Source: Leifsonia tongyongensis
GTDB taxonomy: Bacteria > Actinomycetota > Actinomycetes > Actinomycetales > Microbacteriaceae
Assembly (NCBI RefSeq): GCF_010686705.1
Contig: NZ_JAAGWY010000001.1
Location: 682,001 to 746,000 of the forward strand
Length of the DNA: 64,000 bases
Reading direction: 5' to 3'
The position numbers and the translations under genes were made by a program. Each line of letters starts with the position of its first letter. The first letter of the stretch is position 1. The notes below the pieces were generated by a model. That model was not told the DNA's origin. It did not search any database and was given only the letters and a program-made list of their open reading frames with translations. Positions 53,401-63,107 of this stretch are shown in pieces.

Positions 53401-54384
53401 TCAGCCTCGCGACCTCGCGAGCAGGTCGTCGCGCGGGTTCTCATCCGGCAGCTTCTCGACGAAACCGCGTAGCGCCTCCTCGGCGTCGGCCGACAGGTGC
53501 GACGGTACGGCGATCTGAACGACGGCCAGCAGGTCGCCGGTGCCCTTCGGGGTCTGCACGCCGCGACCCTTGACCCGCAGCACGCGACCGCTCGGGGTGC
53601 CGGGGGCCACACGCAGCTTGACCGGGTCGCCGCCGAGCGTCGGCACTTCGATGGTCGCGCCGAGCGCCGCCTCCGCGAACGTCACCGGCACGGTCACCCG
53701 CAGGTTGAGGCCTTCGCGCTCGAACACGGGGTGCTTGCGCACGGACACCGTGAGCACGATGTCGCCCGACTCGCCGCCGTCAGGGCTGGGCTGGCCTTTG
53801 CCGCGCAGCTTGATCTTCTGGCCGTCGGCCACGCCGGCCGGAATCTTCACCTTGATCGGCTTGCCGTCGGCGGCCTGCAAGGTGATCGTCTCACCGCGCG
53901 TGGCGGTGATGAATTCGATGGTCGTGGTGGCGGTCACATCGCGGCCGCGGGTCGGACCGCCGTAGCCGCGGAATCCCCCGCTCGTCGAGCCGAACCGGCC
54001 GTCGCCGAACATGCTCCCGAAGATGTCGTCGAACTGGCCGCCCTGCTGATAGGTGTAGCCGCGTTGGCCGCCCTGCCCGAACATCCCACCGAACACGTCG
54101 TCGAACCCGCCCTGCCCGGCCGAGCCCGGCGCGGTGAACCGGGCGCCGGAACCCATGGCGCGGATCTGGTCGTACTCCTTGCGCTGCTCCGGATCGCTCA
54201 GCACCGAGTTCGCTTCGCTGATCTCCTTGAACTTCGCTTCCGCGGCCGCGTCGCCAGGGTTCGAGTCCGGATGATATTTGCGAGCGAGCTTGCGATAGAC
54301 CTTTTTGAGCTCTGCCGGGGTGACGTCCTTGGAGACACCGAGGACCTTGTAGAAGTCCTTGTCGAACCAGTCCTGGCTTGCCAT
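53401..54384 (-). CDS. dnaJ: DnaJ-type co-chaperone without zinc-finger domain (CbpA-like)
   Basis: 327 residues. J domain about 10-75 with HPD in KLARKYHPDSNPG, a Gly/Phe-rich linker (FGGMFGQGGQRGYTYQQGGQ), then the two C-terminal substrate-binding domains (GRDVTATTTIEF onward). The CxxCxGxG zinc-finger repeats of class A DnaJ are absent, so it is a class B protein. It stimulates DnaK ATPase. GGAGG lies four bases before the ATG. A stem-loop precedes it in the gap after grpE. Confidence 0.94.
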   Translation of the reverse strand: MASQDWFDKDFYKVLGVSKDVTPAELKKVYRKLARKYHPDSNPGDAAAEAKFKEISEANSVLSDPEQRKEYDQIRAMGSGARFTAPGSAGQGGFDDVFGGMFGQGGQRGYTYQQGGQFDDIFGSMFGDGRFGSTSGGFRGYGGPTRGRDVTATTTIEFITATRGETITLQAADGKPIKVKIPAGVADGQKIKLRGKGQPSPDGGESGDIVLTVSVRKHPVFEREGLNLRVTVPVTFAEAALGATIEVPTLGGDPVKLRVAPGTPSGRVLRVKGRGVQTPKGTGDLLAVVQIAVPSHLSADAEEALRGFVEKLPDENPRDDLLARSRG

Positions 54385-54463
54385 GGCGCCTCCTCTCCCT
54401 CTATCTAACCGTGCGCAATTCGAAGAAAGTCTTTTCTGCGACGCGAATCGATCGCGTCACGTC

Positions 54464-54521
54464 TGCCCCATCCGCGTGCATACTCCCGAATTGCGAAAGG
54501 GAGCACGCTGCGGATGGGGCA
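54464..54521. other. Stem-loop in the grpE-dnaJ intercistronic gap
   Basis: Perfect 12-base arms TGCCCCATCCGC (54464-54475) and GCGGATGGGGCA (54510-54521), extendable inward with CTCCC/GGGAG. It lies 12 bases after the grpE stop within a 148-base gap inside the operon. It could attenuate dnaJ-hspR expression, mark an RNA processing site, or protect the dnaK-grpE message. Confidence 0.6.
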
Positions 54522-54532
54522 GGCGGATGCTG

Positions 54533-55213
54533 CTAGTGCTGCGGAACCGACACGACGACCTTCGCCACCCGCACCAGGGTCGAGCCGACCACATAGCCGG
54601 TCTCCACCACGTCGGCGACGGTGTCCGTCTCGACGTCGGGGCTCGGCTGCTGGAAGATCGCCTCATGGATCTGCGGGTCGAACGGGTCGCCGACGGCACC
54701 GAAGGGCTTCAGACCGAGGCGCTCGACCGAGGTACGGAGTTTGGCCGCGATGGTCGTGAACGCACTGCCCTCCTCGAGGTCGCCGTGCTTCTCGGCCCGG
54801 TCGAGGTCGTCGAGCACCGGCAGCAGGCCTTTGACGGTCTCGCCGACGGCGCGCTCGCGCTCGATCTCGCGGTTGGCTTCGGTGCGCTTGCGGTAGTTCG
54901 CGTACTCGGCGGTCACCCGCTGGAGATCGGCGAGCCGCTCGGCTGCCAGTTGTTCGGCCGTGGACTGCCCGGACAGCAGGTCGAGGTCTTCATCCGACAG
55001 GAAGTTGCCGAGCTCGTCGGCGTCCGTGTCGGACGGACCGACGTCGACCAGCTCTTCATGGGCCAGGTCGGGGCCGGAGGACTCAGCCTCCGACCCTCCC
55101 TCCGGATGCCGAACCTTTCCGGTCTCGGGATCGATCCGCCGCTTGTCGCGGATGACCGGCTCCTCGTTTTCGTCGGGCTGGTCCCCTTCGGGACCTTTCG
55201 GCGTGTGAGGCAT
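54533..55213 (-). CDS. grpE: Nucleotide exchange factor GrpE
   Basis: 226 residues. An acidic disordered N-terminus (about 1-75), a long coiled coil (TAEYANYRKRTEANREIERE) and the beta domain (FGAVGDPFDPQIHEAIFQ, VVETGYVVGSTLVRVAKVVV). It releases ADP from DnaK. The ATG lies two bases after the dnaK stop, so the genes are tightly coupled. Confidence 0.96.
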   Translation of the reverse strand: MPHTPKGPEGDQPDENEEPVIRDKRRIDPETGKVRHPEGGSEAESSGPDLAHEELVDVGPSDTDADELGNFLSDEDLDLLSGQSTAEQLAAERLADLQRVTAEYANYRKRTEANREIERERAVGETVKGLLPVLDDLDRAEKHGDLEEGSAFTTIAAKLRTSVERLGLKPFGAVGDPFDPQIHEAIFQQPSPDVETDTVADVVETGYVVGSTLVRVAKVVVSVPQH

Positions 55214-55215
55214 GA

Positions 55216-57170
<1,955 letters not shown>

Positions 57171-57185
57171 GTCGATCGGGAAAAA

Positions 57186-57206
57186 CTTGAGTGTACTTGA
57201 CTCAAC
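57186..57206 (-). promoter_or_regulatory. Distal HAIR operator upstream of dnaK
   Basis: CTTGAGT-N7-ACTCAAC at 57186-57206, 63 bases from the proximal site (about six helical turns). It also contains a TACACT hexamer on the minus strand that could serve a second promoter. Confidence 0.85.
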
Positions 57207-57264
57207 TTCGCGCGGGCGTGAAGAATTCCCGGTGAGGGGGACAAAGGGGACGGCGCCGGGCGCC

Positions 57265-57382
57265 GTTCGTAAAACAGGAGATCGTGTGACGGATGGGGTG
57301 CGCGGGCGGCCTCCCGCGGAAAAACCCCTGATGGGATGCGCGGCCACAGCCCGCCCGGCCCCCAAACTCCTGTTTTACGAAC
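57265..57382. repeat. Inverted-repeat-bounded module, copy 1
   Basis: Perfect 16-base terminal arms GTTCGTAAAACAGGAG (57265-57280) and its complement (57367-57382). The core (57275-57372) is closely similar to copy 2. Inside are a GCGGG-CGGCCT-CCCGC hairpin, the stretch GGAAAAACCCCTGATGGGA and an internal near-repeat GATGGGGTGCGCGG / GATGGGATGCGCGG. It could be a miniature mobile element or a structured RNA. Confidence 0.8.
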
Positions 57383-57406
57383 ATGGGTCACGACAGCGAT
57401 GCAGGC

Positions 57407-57510
57407 ATTCAGGAGATCGTGCGACGGATGCGGCGCGCGGGCGGCCTCCCGCGGAAAAACCCCTGATGGGACGCGCGGCCCCGGCGCGCCCAGCCCGGAT
57501 CTTCCTGAAT
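57407..57510. repeat. Inverted-repeat-bounded module, copy 2
   Basis: The core at 57410-57506 parallels copy 1, with GCGGGCGGCCTCCCGCGGAA unchanged and scattered substitutions elsewhere. The terminal arms differ from copy 1 (ATTCAGGAGATC and GATCTTCCTGAAT) but still pair with each other, with one bulge. So the pairing is kept although the outer sequence changed. Confidence 0.8.
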
Positions 57511-57556
57511 TACTGCCGGCCCCCGGGGAGGGGCGACTCGGGCCAGAGACACGAAA

Positions 57557-57593
57557 GACCGGCCCGCCTGGGGAGGTTCCAGGCGGGCCGGTC
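57557..57593 (-). terminator. Terminator of the ABC operon
   Basis: Perfect 15-base arms GACCGGCCCGCCTGG (57557-57571) and its complement (57579-57593) with a seven-base loop, 25 bases after the substrate-binding-protein stop on the minus strand, then TTTCGTG. A clear intrinsic-type terminator. Confidence 0.82.
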
Positions 57594-57618
57594 GTACGGT
57601 GCTTTCAGCCGATCCCGA

Positions 57619-58713
57619 TCAGCCGTCAGCTCCGGCGGGGGTCGACGTCGTGGTGAACCCTTCCAGCTTGTTCGCCGCCTGGGCGTACTTGTTGGTGAAG
57701 GTGTCGCCGAGCGTCACGTTCGACGTGTCGACGCCGATCGCCTTCTCCATCGCGAGGATGGTCTTCGGGCCTCCGGCGGGCATGATGCCGTCGGGCAGGA
57801 ACTGGCCCTTGTCGGTGTTCAGACCGTCGATGTACTGCTGCTTGGTGATCGTCGCGTTCTGCACGTACTCAGCGGGCAGCTTGTTGGCGATGTCCGCCGC
57901 GGAGTGCGAGTTGATCCAGTGCATCGTCGCCACCAGAGCGTTGACGACCTTCTGGACGGCATCCTTGTGCGAGTTCACCCAGCTCCTCGTCGCCAGCACA
58001 CCCGCCGCCGGCCAGTCGCTGCCGAGCGCCTTGGTCGCGCCTTCCGCCGTAGCGAGGTCGACGGCGGTGTAGGCGAGGTTCTTGCTGGTCAGCGCGCCGA
58101 CGGTCGGCTGCGTGGTCATGACGCAGTCAGCCGAACCGCGCTGGATGGCGGCGATCGCCGTCGACCCGGCACCCACGGCGAGCGTGTGGTACCCGCTCTT
58201 CGCGATTCCCTGGGTGTGTGCGAGGAACTGCGTCAGCGAGTCCGTACCCGAACCGAGGTCGGTCACACCGAGCGTCTTGCCCTTGAAGTCGGCCGCCGAG
58301 TGAACGCCGCTCTTGGTGCCGCACATCTCGCGCTCGCCCGGGGCTCCCGAGAGCTGTACGACGTCGATGACGTCCTTGCCCTTCGACTTGAAGTCGATCG
58401 TGTGGTTGTACCAGGCACCGGCCATGTCGACCTGACCCGATGCCATCGCATCCTCGGCGCCGACACCACCGTTCTGCTCGGTGGACAGCTGCATGTTCAC
58501 GCCGTACTTCTTGTAGTAGCCGAGTCGCTCCGCGAGCTCATACGGCAGGTAGATCTGCTTGTCGATGCCGCCGACCATCATCTTGACGGTAGGGATCGTC
58601 GCGGCTGCATTGCCGGCGGCTGCATTGCCACCCGCTGCTCCGCTGCTGCAGGCCGCGAGGCTGAGCATCAGTGCTCCGGCCGCAGCGACAGCGCTGATAG
58701 TGCGCTTCTTCAT
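57619..58713 (-). CDS. ABC transporter substrate-binding lipoprotein, NitT/TauT (NMT1-like) family
   Basis: 364 residues. Lipoprotein signal MKKRTISAVAAAGALMLSLA with lipobox Cys22, then an Ala/Gly linker and an NMT1/THI5-like domain (YELAERLGYYKKYGVNMQLS, DMAGAWYNHTIDFKSKGKDV, GVTDLGSGTDSLTQFLA). Such proteins bind nitrate, sulfonates, pyrimidine precursors of thiamine or aromatic acids; the ligand cannot be read. ATG at 58713 follows GAAAGGA. Last gene of an ATPase-permease-binding protein operon on the minus strand. Confidence 0.88.
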   Translation of the reverse strand: MKKRTISAVAAAGALMLSLAACSSGAAGGNAAAGNAAATIPTVKMMVGGIDKQIYLPYELAERLGYYKKYGVNMQLSTEQNGGVGAEDAMASGQVDMAGAWYNHTIDFKSKGKDVIDVVQLSGAPGEREMCGTKSGVHSAADFKGKTLGVTDLGSGTDSLTQFLAHTQGIAKSGYHTLAVGAGSTAIAAIQRGSADCVMTTQPTVGALTSKNLAYTAVDLATAEGATKALGSDWPAAGVLATRSWVNSHKDAVQKVVNALVATMHWINSHSAADIANKLPAEYVQNATITKQQYIDGLNTDKGQFLPDGIMPAGGPKTILAMEKAIGVDTSNVTLGDTFTNKYAQAANKLEGFTTTSTPAGADG

Positions 58714-58761
58714 GTGAGTGCGTTTCCTTTCGTTGACGCCGAGGGTTCGGCGATTTTCCTG

Positions 58762-58788
58762 GTGAGGACTGTGAGGACTGTGAGGACT
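58762..58788. repeat. 9-bp tandem repeat between permease and binding-protein genes
   Basis: GTGAGGACT three times in a row (58762-58770, 58771-58779, 58780-58788). The gap of 97 bases carries no other feature. A slippage-prone tract that could change the spacing between the two genes. Confidence 0.85.
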
Positions 58789-58810
58789 GTTGCTGGTTGA
58801 CACCGGGCGA

Positions 58811-59707
58811 TCAGATCGCCTGGGCTTCCGAGCGGTTCGGCGGACGCCACTTGAGGAGGGCCCGCTCCAGGAGCGTGATCAGGTATTCCGCCCCGAGCGT
58901 GACCACGGCCATGATCACCATGCAGGCGAACACCGTGTTCGGGTCGAAGCTCCCCTGGGCCTGGCTGATGATCAGCCCGATGCCCTGCTGGGCGCCGAGC
59001 ACTTCGGCGACGAGTGCGCCGATGATCGCGAATCCGAAAGCCGTGTGAAGGCTCGCGATGATCCAGGTCATCGCCGACGGGATGGTCACGTGCCGGGCGA
59101 CCTGCAGCGGGGATGCTCCCAGGACCCTGACATTGGCGACCAGGTTCTGGTCGACTTCGCGCACACCCTGGAAGGCGTTGAAGAAGACGACGAAGAACAC
59201 GAGCACCGAGGCGAGGAGCACCTTCGGGAACACACCGAGGCCGAACGCGACGATGAAGATCGACCCGAGCACGATGCGGGGGATCGAGTTCACGACCTTG
59301 ATGTACGGGCCGAAGACCGACGCTAGGTACCGGTTCGAACCGAGCAGGATGCCGACGACGACACCCGCGATGGTGCCCAGGATGAAGCCGAAGAAGGCCT
59401 CCTGGACGGTGATCCACAGGTTGTCCCAGATGGATCCGAACGCCGACCCCTGGGTGAAGAGGTGGACCAGGCTGTCCCAGATCCCGGACGGCTGTCCGTA
59501 GAAGAACTTGTCGACCCACCCGGTTGCGGTGAACCACTGCCAGCCGCCGATCACGATGACCGCGACGAGAACGCGGCCGACCCAGATCCACGCGGTGCGA
59601 CGCGATCGCGCCCTCCGCGCGTTCGCCCGGAGCTCGCTCTCCTGCGTCACGCCGAACGATCCCTTGGCGGCGACCGCCGACCCGTTGGTGTTCACTGCCG
59701 CGGTCAT
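58811..59707 (-). CDS. ABC transporter permease, NitT/TauT type
   Basis: 298 residues. A polar N-terminus, first helix about 43-61, then the BPD_transp_1 domain with five more helices and an EAA-like loop (GASPLQVARHVTIPSAMTWI). Matches SsuC/TauC-like permeases. ATG at 59707 overlaps the ATPase stop by four bases. It works as a dimer with the ATPase and receives substrate from the lipoprotein encoded downstream. Confidence 0.92.
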   Translation of the reverse strand: MTAAVNTNGSAVAAKGSFGVTQESELRANARRARSRRTAWIWVGRVLVAVIVIGGWQWFTATGWVDKFFYGQPSGIWDSLVHLFTQGSAFGSIWDNLWITVQEAFFGFILGTIAGVVVGILLGSNRYLASVFGPYIKVVNSIPRIVLGSIFIVAFGLGVFPKVLLASVLVFFVVFFNAFQGVREVDQNLVANVRVLGASPLQVARHVTIPSAMTWIIASLHTAFGFAIIGALVAEVLGAQQGIGLIISQAQGSFDPNTVFACMVIMAVVTLGAEYLITLLERALLKWRPPNRSEAQAI

Positions 59708-60561
59708 GCTGCTGCCCCCGCCGTCTGCTGGTATGCCCTGGTGACCTCGTCTTTGAGCGAGTCCCAGATCTGTCCCTGGATCTCGAGGAACCGCTTCTCG
59801 TGACGGATCTCCTGGACGTCGCCGCGCGGACGCGGCAGGTCTATGTCGAAGATGTCCTTGACCGTTCCGGGGCTGCTGGTCATGATGACCACCCGGTCGG
59901 AGAGTGCGACCGCCTCATCGAGGTCGTGGGTGATGAACAGCACGGATGGGCGCAATTCCTCCCACAACTGCAGCAACTCGGTCTGCATGATGGCTTTGGT
60001 CTGCACGTCGAGCGCCCCGAACGGCTCGTCCATCAGCAGGATGCGCGGCCGGTTGATCAGCGCGGCCGCCATGGCGACCCTCTTGCGCATCCCGCCGGAG
60101 AGCTGGTGCGGATAGCGGTCCTCGAAGCCCGCGAGTCCGACGCGGCGCAGCCAGTCCATGGCGAGCGCTGTCGCCTCCCGCTTCGGCGTGCCGAGAAGCA
60201 CCGGCCCGATCATCACGTTGCCGAGCACGGTCTTCCAGGGGAAGAGCGAGTCGGCCTGGAACATGTAGCTGACGCCGTTGGTGACGCCGTCGACGATGTG
60301 ACCGCCGACCTGCACGGAGCCCGAGCTCGGCGGCTCGAGGCCGGAGACCTGTGCGAGCGTCGTGGACTTGCCGCAGCCGGTCGGTCCGACGATCGCGCAG
60401 AACTGCCCGGGTTCGACCGTGAGCGTCACGTCGCGGATGGCCGTGAAGGTTTCGCCCTTCGGGGTGACGAAACGCTTGGTCAGCCCGACGATGTCGATCC
60501 GCGCCGCATCCTCTGCGCGGGCGGTGGCCGCTGGTGTGCGGCTGGGGTTGGGTTCACCCAT
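59704..60561 (-). CDS. ABC transporter ATP-binding protein, NitT/TauT type
   Basis: 285 residues. Walker A GPTGCGKST, signature LSGGMRKRVAMAAAL, Walker B ILLMDEPFGALD, H-loop FITHDLDEAVAL. Closest in style to TauB/SsuB ATPases. ATG at 60561. First gene of the minus-strand operon; its promoter region, shared with the divergent sensor kinase, holds three direct repeats. Confidence 0.94.
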   Translation of the reverse strand: MGEPNPSRTPAATARAEDAARIDIVGLTKRFVTPKGETFTAIRDVTLTVEPGQFCAIVGPTGCGKSTTLAQVSGLEPPSSGSVQVGGHIVDGVTNGVSYMFQADSLFPWKTVLGNVMIGPVLLGTPKREATALAMDWLRRVGLAGFEDRYPHQLSGGMRKRVAMAAALINRPRILLMDEPFGALDVQTKAIMQTELLQLWEELRPSVLFITHDLDEAVALSDRVVIMTSSPGTVKDIFDIDLPRPRGDVQEIRHEKRFLEIQGQIWDSLKDEVTRAYQQTAGAAA

Positions 60562-60630
60562 AATGCCAAGACCTCTCTGTCTTTCGGTGTGAGTACTGAT
60601 CGTGCGGCAGGCGGCATGGCGGTGTCTCGC

Positions 60631-60677
60631 TTGTGCGCTATTGGCCTTTTGTGCGCATTCACGTGGGTTCTGCGCAT
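60631..60677. promoter_or_regulatory. Three spaced direct repeats between ABC operon and two-component system
   Basis: TTGTGCGCTA (60631-60640), TTGTGCGCAT (60649-60658) and TTCTGCGCAT (60668-60677) occur at intervals of 18 and 19 bases in the 164-base divergent gap. Nearly regular spacing suggests cooperative binding of one regulator, most likely the response regulator encoded at 62345. Confidence 0.6.
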
Positions 60678-60725
60678 TGTGCTCGCGTGCAATACGCAGG
60701 CTGTCCTGAGAGAATCCCCCCTGTG

Positions 60726-62348
60726 ATGCGACGACGGATCAAAAAGCTCTCGACCCAGATCTTTCTGGCTCAGCTGGTGATCCTCACTGCGTCCATGGCC
60801 GTCGGCTTCGCGCTTTTCGCCCAGACGGCACGCAGCAACCTCGACTCGGACTTCCAGTCGCGTGCCGCGGGCATCGCGCAGACCTTCGCCGCCATGCCGA
60901 CCATCCAGGAGTGCATGACGCACCCGGGCATCGCCTGCGACGTGACCATCCAGGACCTCGCCTCGTCGACGGCCGCGAGGACCGGCGCAGGATATGTGGT
61001 CGTGATTGACATGAACAGGGTGCGGCATTCGCATCCGAATCCCTCACTGATCGGCAAGAAGGTCAGCGAGCCGATCATGGCCCGGGATGGAAAGGTGCAC
61101 CTCGGGATCGACTCCGGAGCGACCGGAGTGAACGCCAACGCACGCGTCCCGTTGTACGGATCCACCGGAGCGATCGTCGGCGAGGTGTCCGTCGGCATCC
61201 AGGAGAGCTCCGTGTCGAGCGAACTCCTCAGCGAACTGCCGTCGTACGCGGCCTGGTTCGTGCTGGTCCTCGCGATCGGCACGCTCGCCTCGTTCGGGCT
61301 GGCGAGCATCCTGAAACGCCGGACCTTCGGCCTGGAACTCGACGAGATCGCCCGCCTGCTGCAAGAGCGCGAAGCGACCCTGCACGGCATCCGCGAAGGC
61401 GTCATCGCCGTCGACCCGGCAGGCCGGATCAGCGTGGTCAACGACGAGGCGCAACAGCTGCTGCGCCTGCCCGCCGAGGCGTCCGGGCGACGGCTCGAGG
61501 ATGTGCTCGCCTCTGGGCCTGTACGCGACCTCCTCACCGGCACGACCGCCGTGACCGACGAGATCGTCGTCACCGACGACTACTGCCTGGTCATCAACCG
61601 GATGCCCGTGACACTGGGCGGGCGCGCGCACGGTGCGGTGGTCACCCTGCGCGACCGGACCGCGGTCGAGGGCCTGGCGAGCGAGCTCGCCGGCGAGCGG
61701 AGCCTCACCGAATCGATGCGCGCGCAGCAGCACGAGTTCACCAACCGCATCCACGCGATCGCCGGCCTCCTCGAACTCGGACGGCCCGGCGACGCACTGC
61801 AGTATGTGAACGAGATCCGTGGCACGACGGCAGATCTCGACCAGACGCTCCGCACGCACATCGGCGCGCCCCAGATCGTCGGACTGATGCTCGGCAAGGC
61901 GGCCGAGGCGAACGAGCGCGGGATCGAACTCGTCATCCTGCCCGAGACCGACCTCGGTGAAGCGCCCGACCGGGTGCAGGCGCTGACGACGATCCTCGGC
62001 AACCTGATCGACAACGCGTTCGATGCCCTCGCCGGCACCCCGGGGCCGCGTCGCGTCGAGGTCAGTGTGGTCGAGACGGATGCGTCGCTGACGGTCACCG
62101 TGACCGACAACGGTCCGGGGGTCGCAGCGGGCGAGATCCCCCAGATCTTCAGCAACGGCTACACGACGAAGCGCGGGACGCTGGAACGGCACAGCGGCCT
62201 GGGGCTCTCCCTGGTCAACAACACCGTCACCAAGCTGGGCGGCACTGTCACAGTGTCGGACGGGCCGGGTGCGTCGTTCACGGTGCGGCTGCCGCGGGCA
62301 TCCGCCGGCTTCGCCGCATCCGCCCTCGTAGGCGACCGGGCGCGATGA
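60726..62348 (+). CDS. CitA/DcuS-type sensor histidine kinase
   Basis: 540 residues. Helix about 11-31, periplasmic sensor domain about 32-172 of the single-Cache CitA type (CDVTIQDLAS, SHPNPSLIGKKVSEP, VPLYGSTGAIVGEVSVGI), second helix about 175-196, cytoplasmic PAS about 215-300, phospho-acceptor His336 in QQHEFTNRIHAIAGLL, and the HATPase domain with NLIDNAFDAL, DNGPGVA and HSGLGLSLV. These kinases sense C4-dicarboxylates, citrate or related acids outside the cell. The start is ATG 60726 or GTG 60723. Four-base overlap with the regulator gene; divergent from the ABC operon. Confidence 0.92.
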   Translation: MRRRIKKLSTQIFLAQLVILTASMAVGFALFAQTARSNLDSDFQSRAAGIAQTFAAMPTIQECMTHPGIACDVTIQDLASSTAARTGAGYVVVIDMNRVRHSHPNPSLIGKKVSEPIMARDGKVHLGIDSGATGVNANARVPLYGSTGAIVGEVSVGIQESSVSSELLSELPSYAAWFVLVLAIGTLASFGLASILKRRTFGLELDEIARLLQEREATLHGIREGVIAVDPAGRISVVNDEAQQLLRLPAEASGRRLEDVLASGPVRDLLTGTTAVTDEIVVTDDYCLVINRMPVTLGGRAHGAVVTLRDRTAVEGLASELAGERSLTESMRAQQHEFTNRIHAIAGLLELGRPGDALQYVNEIRGTTADLDQTLRTHIGAPQIVGLMLGKAAEANERGIELVILPETDLGEAPDRVQALTTILGNLIDNAFDALAGTPGPRRVEVSVVETDASLTVTVTDNGPGVAAGEIPQIFSNGYTTKRGTLERHSGLGLSLVNNTVTKLGGTVTVSDGPGASFTVRLPRASAGFAASALVGDRAR

Positions 62349-63040
62349 ACGGCGACGCCCTCGAGGTGCTGGTCGTCGACGACGACTACCGCGTCGCATC
62401 CGTTCATGTCGCCTTCGTCGAAGGGGTCCCTGGGTTCCGGGTCGTCGGGCAGGCGCACACAGCGGCGGACGCCCTCGAACTCGCCCAGAAGCTGCACCCC
62501 GACCTCGTGCTCCTCGACATCTACCTTCCCGACGGCGATGGGCTCGAGGTGGTGCGCGGGATGCTCAACACCCCGTCGCCGCCGGCTGTCATGGTGATCT
62601 CGGCAGCGACCGACATGGCGACCGTGCGCCGGGCGGTGCAGCTGGGAGCGGTGCACTACATCGTCAAGCCCTTCGGATTCGCGGCACTCGCCGAGCGCCT
62701 CACCGCTTTTCGCAACGCCCAGTTGCACATCACCGAATGGCCGGACGAACCGACACAGGACGACGTCAACAAGATCTTCGACCTCCTGCGGCCCTCAACA
62801 CCCGCGCAGGTCAGCGCGGAGCTCCGCCACCTCGCGCCGACGCTGAAACTCGTCTACGACGCGCTCAGCAGCAGCGACGTCGCCCTGTCGGCGGCCGACA
62901 TCGCGGCGAGCATCGGGATCAGCCGCGCGACGGCCCAGCGCTACCTGACGCAGCTCGAACAGGGCAACGCCGTGACCCTGGAACTGCGCTACGGCCAGAC
63001 CGGACGCCCCGAGCACCGGTACACCGTCCGGCGACGCTGA
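62345..63040 (+). CDS. CitB/DcuR-type response regulator
   Basis: 231 residues. Receiver domain with acidic cluster VVDDDYRV, phospho-acceptor Asp58 (LLDIYLPDGDG) and Lys108 (YIVKPFG), then a linker and a C-terminal helix-turn-helix (LSAADIAASIGISRATAQRY) typical of the CitB/DctR family. The ATG overlaps the kinase stop (ATGA). It probably binds the repeats at 60631-60677 and controls the ABC importer and its own operon. Confidence 0.92.
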   Translation: MNGDALEVLVVDDDYRVASVHVAFVEGVPGFRVVGQAHTAADALELAQKLHPDLVLLDIYLPDGDGLEVVRGMLNTPSPPAVMVISAATDMATVRRAVQLGAVHYIVKPFGFAALAERLTAFRNAQLHITEWPDEPTQDDVNKIFDLLRPSTPAQVSAELRHLAPTLKLVYDALSSSDVALSAADIAASIGISRATAQRYLTQLEQGNAVTLELRYGQTGRPEHRYTVRRR

Positions 63041-63107
63041 CGCGCTGACACGTGACGCGGGCGTTCGCATCCCCGCACCCTGCGCCGCCGGTCACTACTC
63101 TGTGACC

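Noticed and set aside
57241-57520. CRISPR-like direct repeats
   Set aside because: Only two long imperfect copies with self-complementary ends and no array of regular spacers; no cas genes.
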